The notes under the pieces are model-generated. The model saw nothing but the letters and a program-made list of their open reading frames with translations. It was not told the DNA's origin and ran no database searches. The position numbers and the translations under genes are program-made. Positions 16,375 through 25,103 of a stretch of DNA of 60,339 nucleotides are shown piece by piece. Within the stretch, counting starts at the first letter, position 1. The number at the start of each line of letters is the position of its first letter. The stretch spans positions 1-60,339 of the forward strand of contig JAEYZK010000120.1 in the NCBI GenBank assembly GCA_023428085.1, given 5' to 3'. The stretch comes from Pseudomonadota bacterium. GTDB taxonomy: Bacteria; Myxococcota; Myxococcia; Myxococcales; Anaeromyxobacteraceae.

Positions 16375-18879
16375 CTAGACCTCGACCGGCTGAGTGACTT
16401 GGAGGTCAACGAGGGGCTTTATGGCCCCGTAGACGTCCGGACCCCGAATCGTGACGAGCAGGGAGAACGGCATCGACTCGGTCCTCAACTCACGCCTCTG
16501 ATCCCACCAGCCCAACACGGGCAGGACGGCAACGTACTTGTTGCCCGCGAGCTGGGAGAACGGACCCCGCCAGCGATCGCTCTGAACCGTCCCCCGGCTC
16601 CGCAGCAGGATGCCAATGCTCCAGTCGAACCCGCGGGACCGACTCGTGCGCCTGCGCCTGCCCTTTTTGACTTCCGGACGGTGCAGCTCGTTCACTCGCT
16701 CGAAGAACTCGTCGGGGGACTCCTGGGGGCCCTGCATGTCCCATTTGAGCTCCAAGCCGTAGGTCGTGCGACGCCGGAAGGAGTTCGGTTCGGCGAAGAA
16801 CGACAGCGTGACACGGAGCTCGACCTCGGGGTCCTCTCCACCGGGCAGGCGATCCGGAATCGGGATCTCATAGAGCTTCACCTTCCGCCGGACCCTCGGC
16901 TCCGTCGTTTTCGTCGTCTTACGCTTCGGCGGCTTCTTCTTCGGGACCTCCTCGAGCACGGCGCTGGGCATCGCGTCCTCGACGACGATGGTCGCGCGGT
17001 CGACCGCGCACTCACGTGCAAGCGCCAAGTCGGGGAGACCGTAGCCGCAGGCCATGAGCCGGTCCTGCAGCCCCGGGAATTGGGACACCATCTCGTCCGT
17101 CCATGAAGCAGAGTGCACGATGAGGCCACGCACGGTGTCGGGCCGAAGGCTCTGGTCGGCGTTCCAGACCGCCGTTGCGAACCGCCCTGCGCGAGCGGAT
17201 GCCTCGCTTGTCATCGCGAGCCGCGAGAGCGGCTGACCGACTGCGGTGTTGTGCCCGGTGGTCAGCGCCACCAGGGTGTCCACTTCACCATCGGTCAGGT
17301 CTCCAGCGACCGCGAGGTTCCCGCCCTCCATGACTACGTCCGGCTTAATCGCCCACCCCGACGCGATCAGGCCGGTTGATGTGAACGGTGATATTCCTCC
17401 CGGGGTGAGCGCGACGACCTTCGCCTCGTCGTAGTCGTGATCGGGCGGCAGTCGAGTCCGTGTCGTGTACGCGCCGACCGTCAGCGCGTTCACAGCTTGC
17501 GCAGGTTCATGGATCTTCTCGCCGAAATGGCCCAGCGGGTACTGCTCAGCCAGCGCGAGCCACCGTTCGTACCGTGCGTTTCCTGCGGCGACCACGACGA
17601 GGCGTCCTCGCCCGTCGTGGTACGTGATCTGGTCGACAGCGTTGGCCCACAAGGTTGGCGCAGGAGCCTCCATCGGCCGCGTCACGGCGAGCACAAACGC
17701 CCGATGACGAGAAGTTGGATCGATCTCCTCGGCAGACTTCACGGCCTGCTCGGTGAGCGCAGGCCATAGGTGCCGGTTCTCCTCGGTGGCCGTCCCCGCG
17801 CCCTCCCGAACCAGGATGCGTGCTCCCTGCACCCAGTGCCGCGCCACGTGTTGACCAGCCTCCAGGGCCGCCCCGAGATCCTCGTAGAGGGCTACGCCCG
17901 CCATTCGGGTCCCGTGGCCGAACGTATCCTCGGGAGAGCTGTTCCCAGGGACGACCGACGTGGAAGGGAGCAGCGCCTTTTCGAGGAGCGGGTGACGCGT
18001 CGCGACGCCGCTGTCCAGGAGCACCACAGCGGGAGCTCCCGCGGGTGGTGGTATCAACCTGAACCCTCGGATCGCCCTCTCCTGATCTGCCAGGAGACGC
18101 CAATCGAGGATCTCCGGAGCAGTGATCTCGGCCTCGTAGATGCAGTCCGTGCTGTCGATCAATTCCCGAAGCTGTTGCGAGGTCAGCCGGACGAAGAAGA
18201 ACACCTGCTCAGCGGCGACAAACTCCTCGATGTGCTGCACCCACCCGAGCCGGTGAACCTGTCGTCGAACCTGCTCGCGACTGCTTACGGTCTCAGCGAG
18301 AGGGCGACGGTACCCCCCTCGACATCCGAGCTCGAACCAGCAGGCACGCTCGGGAGCTAGCCGCTCGGAACGGAGCCGTTCCCCTGCGCGCTCCGCGAGC
18401 TGCGACAGCGCGATCTCACCGATCGGTGCCACCGCGCGCTCGCTCGCTCGTACGACGAAGGCGCGGCCGTCCTTCGTCTTGGTCTTGACGAGATGGTCGT
18501 CAGCGAACGCTTCGATCTTGGCCCTCAGATACCCGAGGTCAGGGCCAGGCGCGTCCAGGAGGACGACTCCAGTCTCGGGATCCTTGCCGACAAGTCGAAC
18601 GTCGGCGCGAGCGTCGTCAAGCTGCTCGGGCGTGAGCGTCGCGCCTTCGACGGGGCGGACGGCGACGATCTCCCGTGTCGCGCCCGGATCTCGTGCTTCC
18701 GCCGGGCGCTGCGCCACCTTGGTTTCGATAGCCGTGAGCTGCGCGAGCAGCTCGGCGCGGAGCTTCTTGGGGCTACGCCGGGGGAGTGGCGGCAGGCCTG
18801 GAGGCCCGCCAGACGGGGAGGCGTATGTGTCGACACCAGTGATTCGGCTGCGAAGCAGCGGAAAGCGCCGAGTCGGCAT
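16375..18879 (-). CDS. Large S8 (subtilisin-like) serine peptidase of the HTH-ATPase-subtilisin module
   Basis: An 834-residue protein without a recognisable signal peptide, so probably cytoplasmic. An N-terminal domain of about 280 residues precedes a subtilisin core. That core has D289 in VVLLDSGVATRHP, H322 in DTFGHGTRMAG, the oxyanion Asn N434 in VVAAGNARY and S558 in RLAMTSEASARAG. The usual GTSxA motif is altered to MTSEA, but Ser and Ala are kept. A Lys-rich linker (about 650-670) leads to a C-terminal beta-rich domain. The ATG lies 3 bases after the AAA ATPase stop. Such ATPase-subtilisin pairs occur on accessory islands; a defence or proteotoxic role is inference. Confidence 0.85.
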   Translation of the reverse strand: MPTRRFPLLRSRITGVDTYASPSGGPPGLPPLPRRSPKKLRAELLAQLTAIETKVAQRPAEARDPGATREIVAVRPVEGATLTPEQLDDARADVRLVGKDPETGVVLLDAPGPDLGYLRAKIEAFADDHLVKTKTKDGRAFVVRASERAVAPIGEIALSQLAERAGERLRSERLAPERACWFELGCRGGYRRPLAETVSSREQVRRQVHRLGWVQHIEEFVAAEQVFFFVRLTSQQLRELIDSTDCIYEAEITAPEILDWRLLADQERAIRGFRLIPPPAGAPAVVLLDSGVATRHPLLEKALLPSTSVVPGNSSPEDTFGHGTRMAGVALYEDLGAALEAGQHVARHWVQGARILVREGAGTATEENRHLWPALTEQAVKSAEEIDPTSRHRAFVLAVTRPMEAPAPTLWANAVDQITYHDGRGRLVVVAAGNARYERWLALAEQYPLGHFGEKIHEPAQAVNALTVGAYTTRTRLPPDHDYDEAKVVALTPGGISPFTSTGLIASGWAIKPDVVMEGGNLAVAGDLTDGEVDTLVALTTGHNTAVGQPLSRLAMTSEASARAGRFATAVWNADQSLRPDTVRGLIVHSASWTDEMVSQFPGLQDRLMACGYGLPDLALARECAVDRATIVVEDAMPSAVLEEVPKKKPPKRKTTKTTEPRVRRKVKLYEIPIPDRLPGGEDPEVELRVTLSFFAEPNSFRRRTTYGLELKWDMQGPQESPDEFFERVNELHRPEVKKGRRRRTSRSRGFDWSIGILLRSRGTVQSDRWRGPFSQLAGNKYVAVLPVLGWWDQRRELRTESMPFSLLVTIRGPDVYGAIKPLVDLQVTQPVEV

Positions 18880-18882
18880 GGG

Positions 18883-19866
18883 CTAGGGGCGACTCGTCCT
18901 GTCGCGCCGTTGAAGATCGGCGATCGCCCCCTCGACATCGCTGAGCTGAAGCGCATCTCGATGGGCCAGCGCCATGGTCCGGATCGCATCGTCCGACACG
19001 CGGGCAACGTCGGCAAAACTTCTTCCTTGGAGCCGGTCCGCAAGGCTCGATGTCACCTCGCGGGGAAGTCCGAACCGACCGAGGCGAAGATCAATCAGCT
19101 CCGCGATCTGCTCGTGCGTCGGCTTGTCGAACCCAACGATCACGTCGAACCGGCGGAACACCGCTCGGTCGAGTAGCTCGATGTGGTTGGTGGCCGCCAC
19201 GAGAAGGCTGCCGCTCACGTCCGCGTCGACGAGCTGAAGGAACGACGTCACCACTCGGTTCATCTCGCCGACGTCCTGGGCGTCGCCGCGCGCCTTAGCG
19301 ACGGCATCGAACTCATCGAACAGGTAGACGCCAGGACGCTGGGGCATCTCCGCGAAGATCGCGCGCAACTGCACAGCCGTCGCCCCGAGGAAACGTGAGA
19401 AAAGCGCGTCGAACCTCACCGTCATCAGCGGAAGGCCCATCTCTCCGGCCAGCACCGCGGCGGCAAGAGTCTTTCCGCATCCGGGAGGTCCATGAAAGAG
19501 CAGCCGTCGGCGTGGCTGGACACCGAAGCTCTCAAGCCGACCGCGGGATCGGTTCTCCTGGATTACCCTCTCCAGCAGTGCCCGAACGTCGGGCCGGAGG
19601 ATGATCTGAGGGAAGCGCTCGTCGCGATGCCCTCCTTCCAGGATGTCCGCAAGGTCGCCCCTGGGTTGAGCGATATCGACAACCGCTCCGCTACGGCGCG
19701 GACCCGCTGCGGGAAGCTTCGCGATGATTGACCGGATCTCTTCCGCAATGCGGGCGTGACCAGCCGCACTCTCAGACGCGGCGAGCTGAAGCGCTGCCTT
19801 GCGGAACATGGTTTCATCCCCATCCGCATGGGACCGAAGCAGCAACTTGAGGATGTCGCTCTTCAT
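18883..19866 (-). CDS. AAA+ ATPase partner of the subtilisin-like peptidase
   Basis: A 327-residue single-module AAA+ ATPase. After an N-terminal helical region (about 1-120) come Walker A FHGPPGCGKT, Walker B GVYLFDEFDAVA, sensor 1 LLVAATNH and the arginine-finger region RAVFRRFD. This is the classical FtsH/spastin-like clade. It probably remodels or delivers substrates to the adjacent peptidase. The ATG overlaps the HTH gene stop (ATGA), and the stop is 3 bases from the peptidase start, so the three proteins are made from one transcript. I rejected a longer start upstream because that region encodes the HTH protein in another frame. Confidence 0.88.
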   Translation of the reverse strand: MKSDILKLLLRSHADGDETMFRKAALQLAASESAAGHARIAEEIRSIIAKLPAAGPRRSGAVVDIAQPRGDLADILEGGHRDERFPQIILRPDVRALLERVIQENRSRGRLESFGVQPRRRLLFHGPPGCGKTLAAAVLAGEMGLPLMTVRFDALFSRFLGATAVQLRAIFAEMPQRPGVYLFDEFDAVAKARGDAQDVGEMNRVVTSFLQLVDADVSGSLLVAATNHIELLDRAVFRRFDVIVGFDKPTHEQIAELIDLRLGRFGLPREVTSSLADRLQGRSFADVARVSDDAIRTMALAHRDALQLSDVEGAIADLQRRDRTSRP

Positions 19867-20093
19867 CGTGGTCGCGCCGTGCCGGAGAGAATTCGCCGCT
19901 GGACGTCGAGAATCTCGCTTTTCGAGTACAGCCGGTATCGGTTCATTGGATGACGACGCGCAACAAGCTTTCCTGCCTTGTCCCATCGACGTAGCGTCTG
20001 CTCACTCACACCCAGAACCTGTGCTGCGTCGCTGATCGTGAGCAGCTCGGGGCTAGGCTCTACACGCCCTCTCGCCGACACCCGTCGTGCCAT
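19863..20093 (-). CDS. MerR-like helix-turn-helix regulator of the module
   Basis: A 76-residue DNA-binding protein with a MerR/excisionase-type winged helix: LTISDAAQVLGVSEQTLRRW then the wing YRLYSKSEI. It has no effector domain. I start it at the ATG at 20093, because the longer reading would cover the promoter and dyad. It is the first gene of the operon and overlaps the ATPase by 4 bases. The dyad at 20104-20130 just upstream is its likely autoregulatory operator. Confidence 0.85.
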   Translation of the reverse strand: MARRVSARGRVEPSPELLTISDAAQVLGVSEQTLRRWDKAGKLVARRHPMNRYRLYSKSEILDVQRRILSGTARPR

Positions 20094-20103
20094 GAAGCGA
20101 AGT

Positions 20104-20130
20104 GTATACAACCTTGATCAGGGTGGATAC
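20104..20130. promoter_or_regulatory. Dyad operator/promoter upstream of the HTH gene
   Basis: GTATACAACC (20104-20113) and GGGTGGATAC (20121-20130) form an imperfect inverted repeat (8 of 10 matched) around TTGATCA. The minus strand carries a -10-like TATACA within one arm, 9 bases before the ATG. A bound regulator would cover the promoter. Confidence 0.55.
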
Positions 20131-20262
20131 TTCTCGACGCCTCACCCGAGTGCGATGTGAGAATCGATACCACGCCCCCCTGACTGACGGGCTGCCGTTC
20201 GTGAAGGCTCGTGCTCGCCTGGGCCGTACGAATTCGACGCAGACGTCTCGCGCGCCACTCTG

Positions 20263-20315
20263 AAGGGCCGGAACTCTCGGTGGATTCCACCACGGGTTCC
20301 GGCCCTTCCCTTTTC
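20263..20315. terminator. Bidirectional hairpin terminator
   Basis: AAGGGCCGGAAC (20263-20274) pairs perfectly over 12 bp with GTTCCGGCCCTT (20296-20307), with a T-rich end on the plus side. It lies 20 bases downstream of the minus-strand gene that ends at 20335 and marks the right edge of the island. Confidence 0.7.
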
Positions 20316-20334
20316 ACGCGCCGCGATTTCCGAC

Positions 20335-21522
20335 CTACTTGCAGGCCCCCTCGGTCCAGGTCGCGCCCGCGCTGTTCTTGCACGCCCACTCGGCCTCGCC
20401 GGGGTTGCAGATCTTGCGATCGCTGCCTGGCCGGCAGCAGCAGCCGTCCGGCGAGAACCCGCCGCCCGAGGAGGAGCCGCCGGGGGACCCTCCGCCGGAG
20501 CCGTCCGCGAAGCAGGCGCCGTCGTCGACCGTGCAATTGGTGCCGAGCTGGAACTGCCGCACCCACTCGCGCGCCTTCGCCTGCGTGCAGGCGGGGACGC
20601 TGAGCTGGTTGGGCGGCCGGCCCAGGCACGTCTCGCAGAAGTCGAACCACAGCTTCTGGGCGTAGGGCTGGTTCTCGGGGCAGGGCCCCGCCGGGTTCAC
20701 CTTCAGATCGACCGTGGCCATCCAGGTCCTGCCGGTGGCGTTGGAGGCGCGGATGCCGACGGCGGCGGTCCGCTCCCCGGCGGTCAGGTTGAGCGTGCCG
20801 GAGAGGCTGCCGGACGGTCGATCGACGAAGGTCTTCTCCTCCACGACGTGTGGCGTGGCGCCGGTGGCGGGGGGCTCCTCCCGGACGAACTCCATGACCT
20901 TCACGTTCTTGCACTCGTCGGCGCGCCAGCGGATGGTGACCGGCGTGCCCGCCGCCACGCGCGTGGGGCTCACGTCGAACAGCGGCACCACGCAGGCCTG
21001 CCGCCAGACCACGAGCGTCGCCTCGGCAGGCTCGCTCGTGCGGGCGGGGCCGGTGATGGCAGGATCGGCCGTGGTCTCGTAGAACCGGTAGGTGCGCCGG
21101 GTCCCGTCCGGCGGAGGCGTGGGCGGAGTGGCGAAGGCTGCGGCAGGGAAGACGTGCAGGACCACCGTCTCGGTCATCAGGTCGGCGTCCGTGCTCAGGG
21201 TCTGGAGCTTGCGGAAGACCGCCCGCGGTGGCCCCGAGGGCGGCCAGGAGTCCACGCGCGGGACCTCCACCTCCGCCCCGCCATCGACGACCTTCACCGA
21301 GAGCTCGTTGAACAGCGTGTGCTTCACCGTGACCTGGAAGCCGAGGCCGCCGGTGTAGCGGATCTCGTCGGTGTCCGCCGCCCAGCGCCAGCCGCCGACG
21401 TTGACGAGCGTGGGCTTCGTGGCGGGTCGGTAGTTGATCCCGGCGCTCCCCGGGGACCGGCAGGTCGCGGCGGCGAGGAGCGGGGCGATGGCGGCGAGGA
21501 GGAGCGCGCGGCGGGGGTGCAT
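20335..21522 (-). CDS. Exported Cys-rich hypothetical protein
   Basis: A 395-residue protein I do not recognise. The N-terminus (MHPRRALLLAAIAPLLAAATC) is a signal sequence. The Cys after AAT could be a weak lipobox, though Thr at -1 is unusual. The middle is beta-rich, with a segment ATLVVWRQACVVPLFDVSPT that looks like an Ig-like or adhesion domain. The C-terminus has a Gly/Ser spacer followed by a Cys cluster (DGCCCRPG, KICNPGEAEWAC, EGACK). I chose the ATG at 21522; the longer frame upstream is Arg-rich and lacks a signal. It is probably a cell-surface or periplasmic protein of unknown function. Confidence 0.65.
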   Translation of the reverse strand: MHPRRALLLAAIAPLLAAATCRSPGSAGINYRPATKPTLVNVGGWRWAADTDEIRYTGGLGFQVTVKHTLFNELSVKVVDGGAEVEVPRVDSWPPSGPPRAVFRKLQTLSTDADLMTETVVLHVFPAAAFATPPTPPPDGTRRTYRFYETTADPAITGPARTSEPAEATLVVWRQACVVPLFDVSPTRVAAGTPVTIRWRADECKNVKVMEFVREEPPATGATPHVVEEKTFVDRPSGSLSGTLNLTAGERTAAVGIRASNATGRTWMATVDLKVNPAGPCPENQPYAQKLWFDFCETCLGRPPNQLSVPACTQAKAREWVRQFQLGTNCTVDDGACFADGSGGGSPGGSSSGGGFSPDGCCCRPGSDRKICNPGEAEWACKNSAGATWTEGACK

Positions 21523-21817
21523 GAGGTCTCCCGCCCGGCGAGCGGCCGGGCGTGCAGGGGGGCCCCATGGTCGGGGGCGAACCCGCGCCGAGTAAAGGCG
21601 CGCCGCGGGCGCGTTTGGGTCACCCGGCTCGTGGCGCTCGCGGGCGTTCAACGCCCGGAACGGCCGCGAGCTGGTGGGAAGTACCGGGGGGGCCACCCTC
21701 TTGGGCGTCCATGCGAGTACGCGCGCCTCCCGTCCCGCCCCCGGAACCGCTCTCCGCTAAGACCCGCGTTCGACCCATCGCCGCCCGCGGGACAGCGCGG
21801 AACGACAGGATCGAGCC

Positions 21818-23962
21818 ATGAGCGATCGCCTCGAGTCTCCTCCGCCCTCCGCGCACGGCGCGGGCCACCTCCACGGACGATCGTCCTCCGAGACCGCGCC
21901 CGCCCCTGCCGCGCCCGGCCATCCCACCCACCCACGGCTCCCGGAGCCGGCTGGGACCGGGCGGGGCGCGGACGAGCACCGCGGCCACCACGCGCCCGAC
22001 GAGCACGCGGGGCACAGCATCGAGATGTTCCGGACCCGGTTCTGGGTCTCGTTGCTCTTGACCCTCCCGACGGTCGTCTGGGGCCACATGCTCACGGCGG
22101 CCACCGGCTGGCACGCACCTGCGTTCCCGGGGTCGGCCTGGCTCCCGCCCGTGCTGGGCACGGCGGTGTTCGTCCACGGCGGCCTCCCGTTCCTTCGTGG
22201 CGCGGTGCGCGAGCTCGGGGTCCGCAGGCCCGGGATGATGACGCTCATCGCGCTCGCGATCGCCGTCGCGTTCGTCTTCAGCGCGGCGGTGACGCTCGGA
22301 TATCCCGGGATGCCGCTCTGGGAGGAGCTCGCGACCCTGGTGACGGTGATGCTCCTCGGCCACTGGATCGAGATGCGCTCGATCCACCAGGCGCGCGGGG
22401 CCCTCGGCGCGCTCGCGAAGCTCATCCCGCGATCGGCGACGCGCGTCCGGGGGGAGCGCGAGGAGGAGGTCCCGGTCGCGGAGCTCGTCCAGGGAGATCT
22501 CGTCCTCGTGCGCCCGGGGGCGAGCATCCCGGCGGACGGCGTGGTCCGGTCCGGTGAGGGCGACGTGAACGAGGCGATGATCACCGGCGAGTCCCGCCCC
22601 GTTCGCAAGCGCCCCGGCGAGCGGGCCATCGCGGGGACGGTGAACGGCTCGGGTGCGCTGCGGATCGAGATCAGCCAGGTGGGGCAGGGCACGGTGCTCG
22701 CCGGCATCATGCGCCTGGTCGAGACCGCCCAGTCCTCGCGGTCGCGCGCCCAGGCGCTCGCGGACCAGGCCGCCTTCGCGCTCACGATCGCGGCGCTGGC
22801 GGCCGCGGCGATCACGGGGGCCTCCTGGCTGCTGGCCGGAGCGTCCGGCGCCTACACGGTCGAGCGCGTCGTGGCGGTGCTCGTCATCGCCTGCCCGCAC
22901 GCGCTCGGCCTCGCCGTTCCGCTCGTGGTCGCCCTCTCGACGACCCTCGGGGCCCGCGCCGGCCTGCTGGTGCGCGACCGCCGCGGCCTGGAGGAGGCGC
23001 GCCGCGTGCAGGTGGTCGTCTTCGACAAGACCGGTACGCTCACGCTGGGGGAACATCGCGTGATCGCGTCGCAGGCGGCGGGCGCGCTGTCGATCGACGA
23101 CGCGCTCCGGCTCGCGGCCGCCGTCGAGGCGGGCTCCGAGCACCCGGTCGGCCGCGCGATCGTGCGCAGCGCCCGGGAGCGTGGGCTCCCGATCCCGAGG
23201 GCCGCCGCGTTCCAGGCCATCCCTGGCCACGGGGTGGAGGGCGAGGTCGATGGGCGCCGCTGGCGCGTGGGTGGGCCCAACCTCTTGCGGCGCGACGACG
23301 TGGCGCGCGTCCCGAGCCTCGACCTCTTCGCGGCGGCCGCCGCGGAGCGCGGCCAGGCGGTCGTCTACCTCGTCGGCGAGGACCGGGTGCACGCGGCCTT
23401 CGCCGTGGCGGACGCGGTGCGCCCGGAGTCCAGCGAGGCCGTCCAGGCGCTGCGATCCGAGGGCGTCGAGGTCGTGATGCTCACCGGGGATGCCCGCGCC
23501 GTGGCCGACGCGGTGGCGAGCCAGCTCGGGATCGAGCGCACCTACTCCGAGGTGCTGCCCGAACGGAAGGCGGAGGTCATCCAGGAGCTGCAGCGCGGCG
23601 GAAGACGGGTCGCCATGGTCGGCGACGGCGTCAACGACGCTCCGGCGCTCGTCACGGCAGACGTCGGGATCGCCATGGGCGCGGGCACCGACGTGGCCGT
23701 GGAGGCCGGCGACGTGGTCCTCGTCCGCAGCGATCCGCGCGACGTCCCCCGGATCCTCCGCCTCAGCCGCGTCACCTACCGGAAGATGATCCAGAACCTC
23801 TTCTGGGCTGCCGGCTACAACGTCGTCGCCATCCCGCTCGCCGCCGGCGTCCTCGCGGCGCGGGGGATCGTGCTGGCGCCTGCCGTGGGCGCCATCCTGA
23901 TGTCGGCGAGCACGGTCGTGGTCGCGATCAACGCCCAGCTGCTGCGGCGGGTGCGGCTCTGA
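21818..23962 (+). CDS. copB: Copper-exporting P1B-type ATPase, CopB (CPH) class
   Basis: A 714-residue heavy-metal P-type ATPase. The first about 65 residues are His-rich (HGAGHLHG, HRGHHAP, HAGH) in place of CxxC metal domains. The transmembrane metal site is C359-P-H361 instead of CPC, the mark of the CopB/P1B-3 class. The phosphorylated Asp is D403 in DKTGTLT, with TGES, the P-domain HP in SEHPVGRAI, and GDGVNDAP near the C-terminus. It exports copper (or silver) across the inner membrane with ATP. The DUF5666-like protein is convergent with it, and a cytochrome c gene follows. Confidence 0.93.
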   Translation: MSDRLESPPPSAHGAGHLHGRSSSETAPAPAAPGHPTHPRLPEPAGTGRGADEHRGHHAPDEHAGHSIEMFRTRFWVSLLLTLPTVVWGHMLTAATGWHAPAFPGSAWLPPVLGTAVFVHGGLPFLRGAVRELGVRRPGMMTLIALAIAVAFVFSAAVTLGYPGMPLWEELATLVTVMLLGHWIEMRSIHQARGALGALAKLIPRSATRVRGEREEEVPVAELVQGDLVLVRPGASIPADGVVRSGEGDVNEAMITGESRPVRKRPGERAIAGTVNGSGALRIEISQVGQGTVLAGIMRLVETAQSSRSRAQALADQAAFALTIAALAAAAITGASWLLAGASGAYTVERVVAVLVIACPHALGLAVPLVVALSTTLGARAGLLVRDRRGLEEARRVQVVVFDKTGTLTLGEHRVIASQAAGALSIDDALRLAAAVEAGSEHPVGRAIVRSARERGLPIPRAAAFQAIPGHGVEGEVDGRRWRVGGPNLLRRDDVARVPSLDLFAAAAAERGQAVVYLVGEDRVHAAFAVADAVRPESSEAVQALRSEGVEVVMLTGDARAVADAVASQLGIERTYSEVLPERKAEVIQELQRGGRRVAMVGDGVNDAPALVTADVGIAMGAGTDVAVEAGDVVLVRSDPRDVPRILRLSRVTYRKMIQNLFWAAGYNVVAIPLAAGVLAARGIVLAPAVGAILMSASTVVVAINAQLLRRVRL

Positions 23963-23975
23963 AGGCGACCGCGGC

Positions 23976-24296
23976 TCACCTCGGCGTCGCGCGCGCCTCC
24001 TCGGCCAGCCTCACCTCGGTCGCCTCGAGCGCTCCTCCGCGATGGGCTGCGTGAACGACCGCGCGCTCCCCCTGCTGGATGTCGGCGACCGTGACGGGCC
24101 GCTTGCCACGGACGATGCGGGTCCTCGCCACGAGCATCACGCGGACCTCGGTGCCGGCCGTGCTCGCGAGCACGAGGTGGTCCGGCGTGATCTCCTTCAC
24201 CGTTCCCCGCGCGTCCACTCCGCCCTCGTGCGCCTGGGCGCCGGCGCCGGACAGCAGCACCGCGAGCACCACGGACGCAGTCGTTCCAACGCGCAT
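23976..24296 (-). CDS. Small periplasmic DUF5666/OB-fold-like protein
   Basis: A 106-residue protein with a Sec signal (MRVGTTASVVLAVLLSGAGA-QAHEGG). The mature part is about 80 residues of short beta strands (ARGTVKEITPDHLVLAS ... VMLVARTRIVRG), like small OB-fold/DUF5666 domains found next to metal-efflux genes. GGGAGGAGG lies just before the ATG at 24296, a strong ribosome-binding site. It converges on copB with a 13-base gap. A role in periplasmic copper handling is only inferred from the neighbour; no Cys or Met cluster is visible. Confidence 0.75.
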   Translation of the reverse strand: MRVGTTASVVLAVLLSGAGAQAHEGGVDARGTVKEITPDHLVLASTAGTEVRVMLVARTRIVRGKRPVTVADIQQGERAVVHAAHRGGALEATEVRLAEEARATPR

Positions 24297-24500
24297 TCGA
24301 CCTCCTCCCGCGAAGCGTAACGCGGCCCCTCCTCGCCCGCTCGTCGCCGCACCGTGATCGATCCGGTGACACCATCCTGGACGTCGAGCGACCGGGGCGC
24401 TCACGCTTGGGTCCACGCGCGCACCACGCTGGCTCCCGCGAGCCTGGCCGGGCAAGGATGGCCCGTCGATGGAGTCCCGCACGCACGGAGGTCCGGAACC

Positions 24501-25103
24501 ATGAAGCGCTGGGTCGTCACGGTCGCGCTCTCGCTCGTCCTGGCCTCGGCGATGCTCGGGGCGCTCGGGCTCGTCGCCCTGCGAGGCGGGATCTCCGCGC
24601 GGCCGGAACCCTCGGCGTTCGAGGCCGCCGTCGCGCGCCGCATCCGTCACATGGCGATCCCTGCCTCGGATCGCGCGCTGAGAAACCCGGTCGGCGACAC
24701 GAGCGCGGCGGTGGCCGGTGGGCTGGCGCACTTCGCGGACCACTGCGCCGTGTGCCACGGCAACGATGGAAAGGGGGAGACCCAGTTCGGCCGAGGGCTC
24801 TATCCGCGTCCTCCTGACCTGACGGCGACTCCGACGCAGCGCCTCTCGGATGGGGAGCTCTTCTACATCATCGAGAACGGCGTCCGGTTCACCGGGATGC
24901 CGGCGTTCGGCGCGGAAGGGCGCTCCGAGCTGAGCTGGCACCTCGTCGCGTTCCTCCGTCATCTGCCTGCGCTCACCGCCGCAGAGCTGCACGAGATGGA
25001 GCGCCTGAACCCGCGCCCCGCCTCCGAGTGGAAGGAGCTGCAGGAGGACGACGAGTTCCTGAACGGCGCGACGGGCCCCGCGCCGACGTCCGCCCGCCCG
25101 TGA
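24501..25103 (+). CDS. Membrane-anchored class I cytochrome c
   Basis: A 200-residue monohaem cytochrome. An N-terminal transmembrane anchor or uncleaved signal (about 5-28) precedes a single haem site, C82-A-V-C85-H86 in HCAVCHGNDGKG. The axial Met is likely that in RFTGMPAFG. The fold matches cytochrome c6/cbb3-type electron carriers. The C-terminal 25 residues are acidic and Pro-rich. GGAGG lies 12 bases before the ATG at 24501. It may pass electrons to a terminal oxidase; its partner is not in the window. Confidence 0.85.
   Translation: MKRWVVTVALSLVLASAMLGALGLVALRGGISARPEPSAFEAAVARRIRHMAIPASDRALRNPVGDTSAAVAGGLAHFADHCAVCHGNDGKGETQFGRGLYPRPPDLTATPTQRLSDGELFYIIENGVRFTGMPAFGAEGRSELSWHLVAFLRHLPALTAAELHEMERLNPRPASEWKELQEDDEFLNGATGPAPTSARP

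Noticed and set aside
20205..20262. Direct repeat of the tRNA-Arg 3' end as an island attachment site
   Set aside because: Only a short TCGCGCGC match plus loose similarity to the T arm is present at 20,249-20,258. That is too little to call an att site, and no integrase gene is seen.
21523..21817. Gene or regulator site between the Cys-rich protein and copB
   Set aside because: No frame has a recognisable domain and no clear copper-responsive dyad was seen, so nothing is annotated in these 295 bases.
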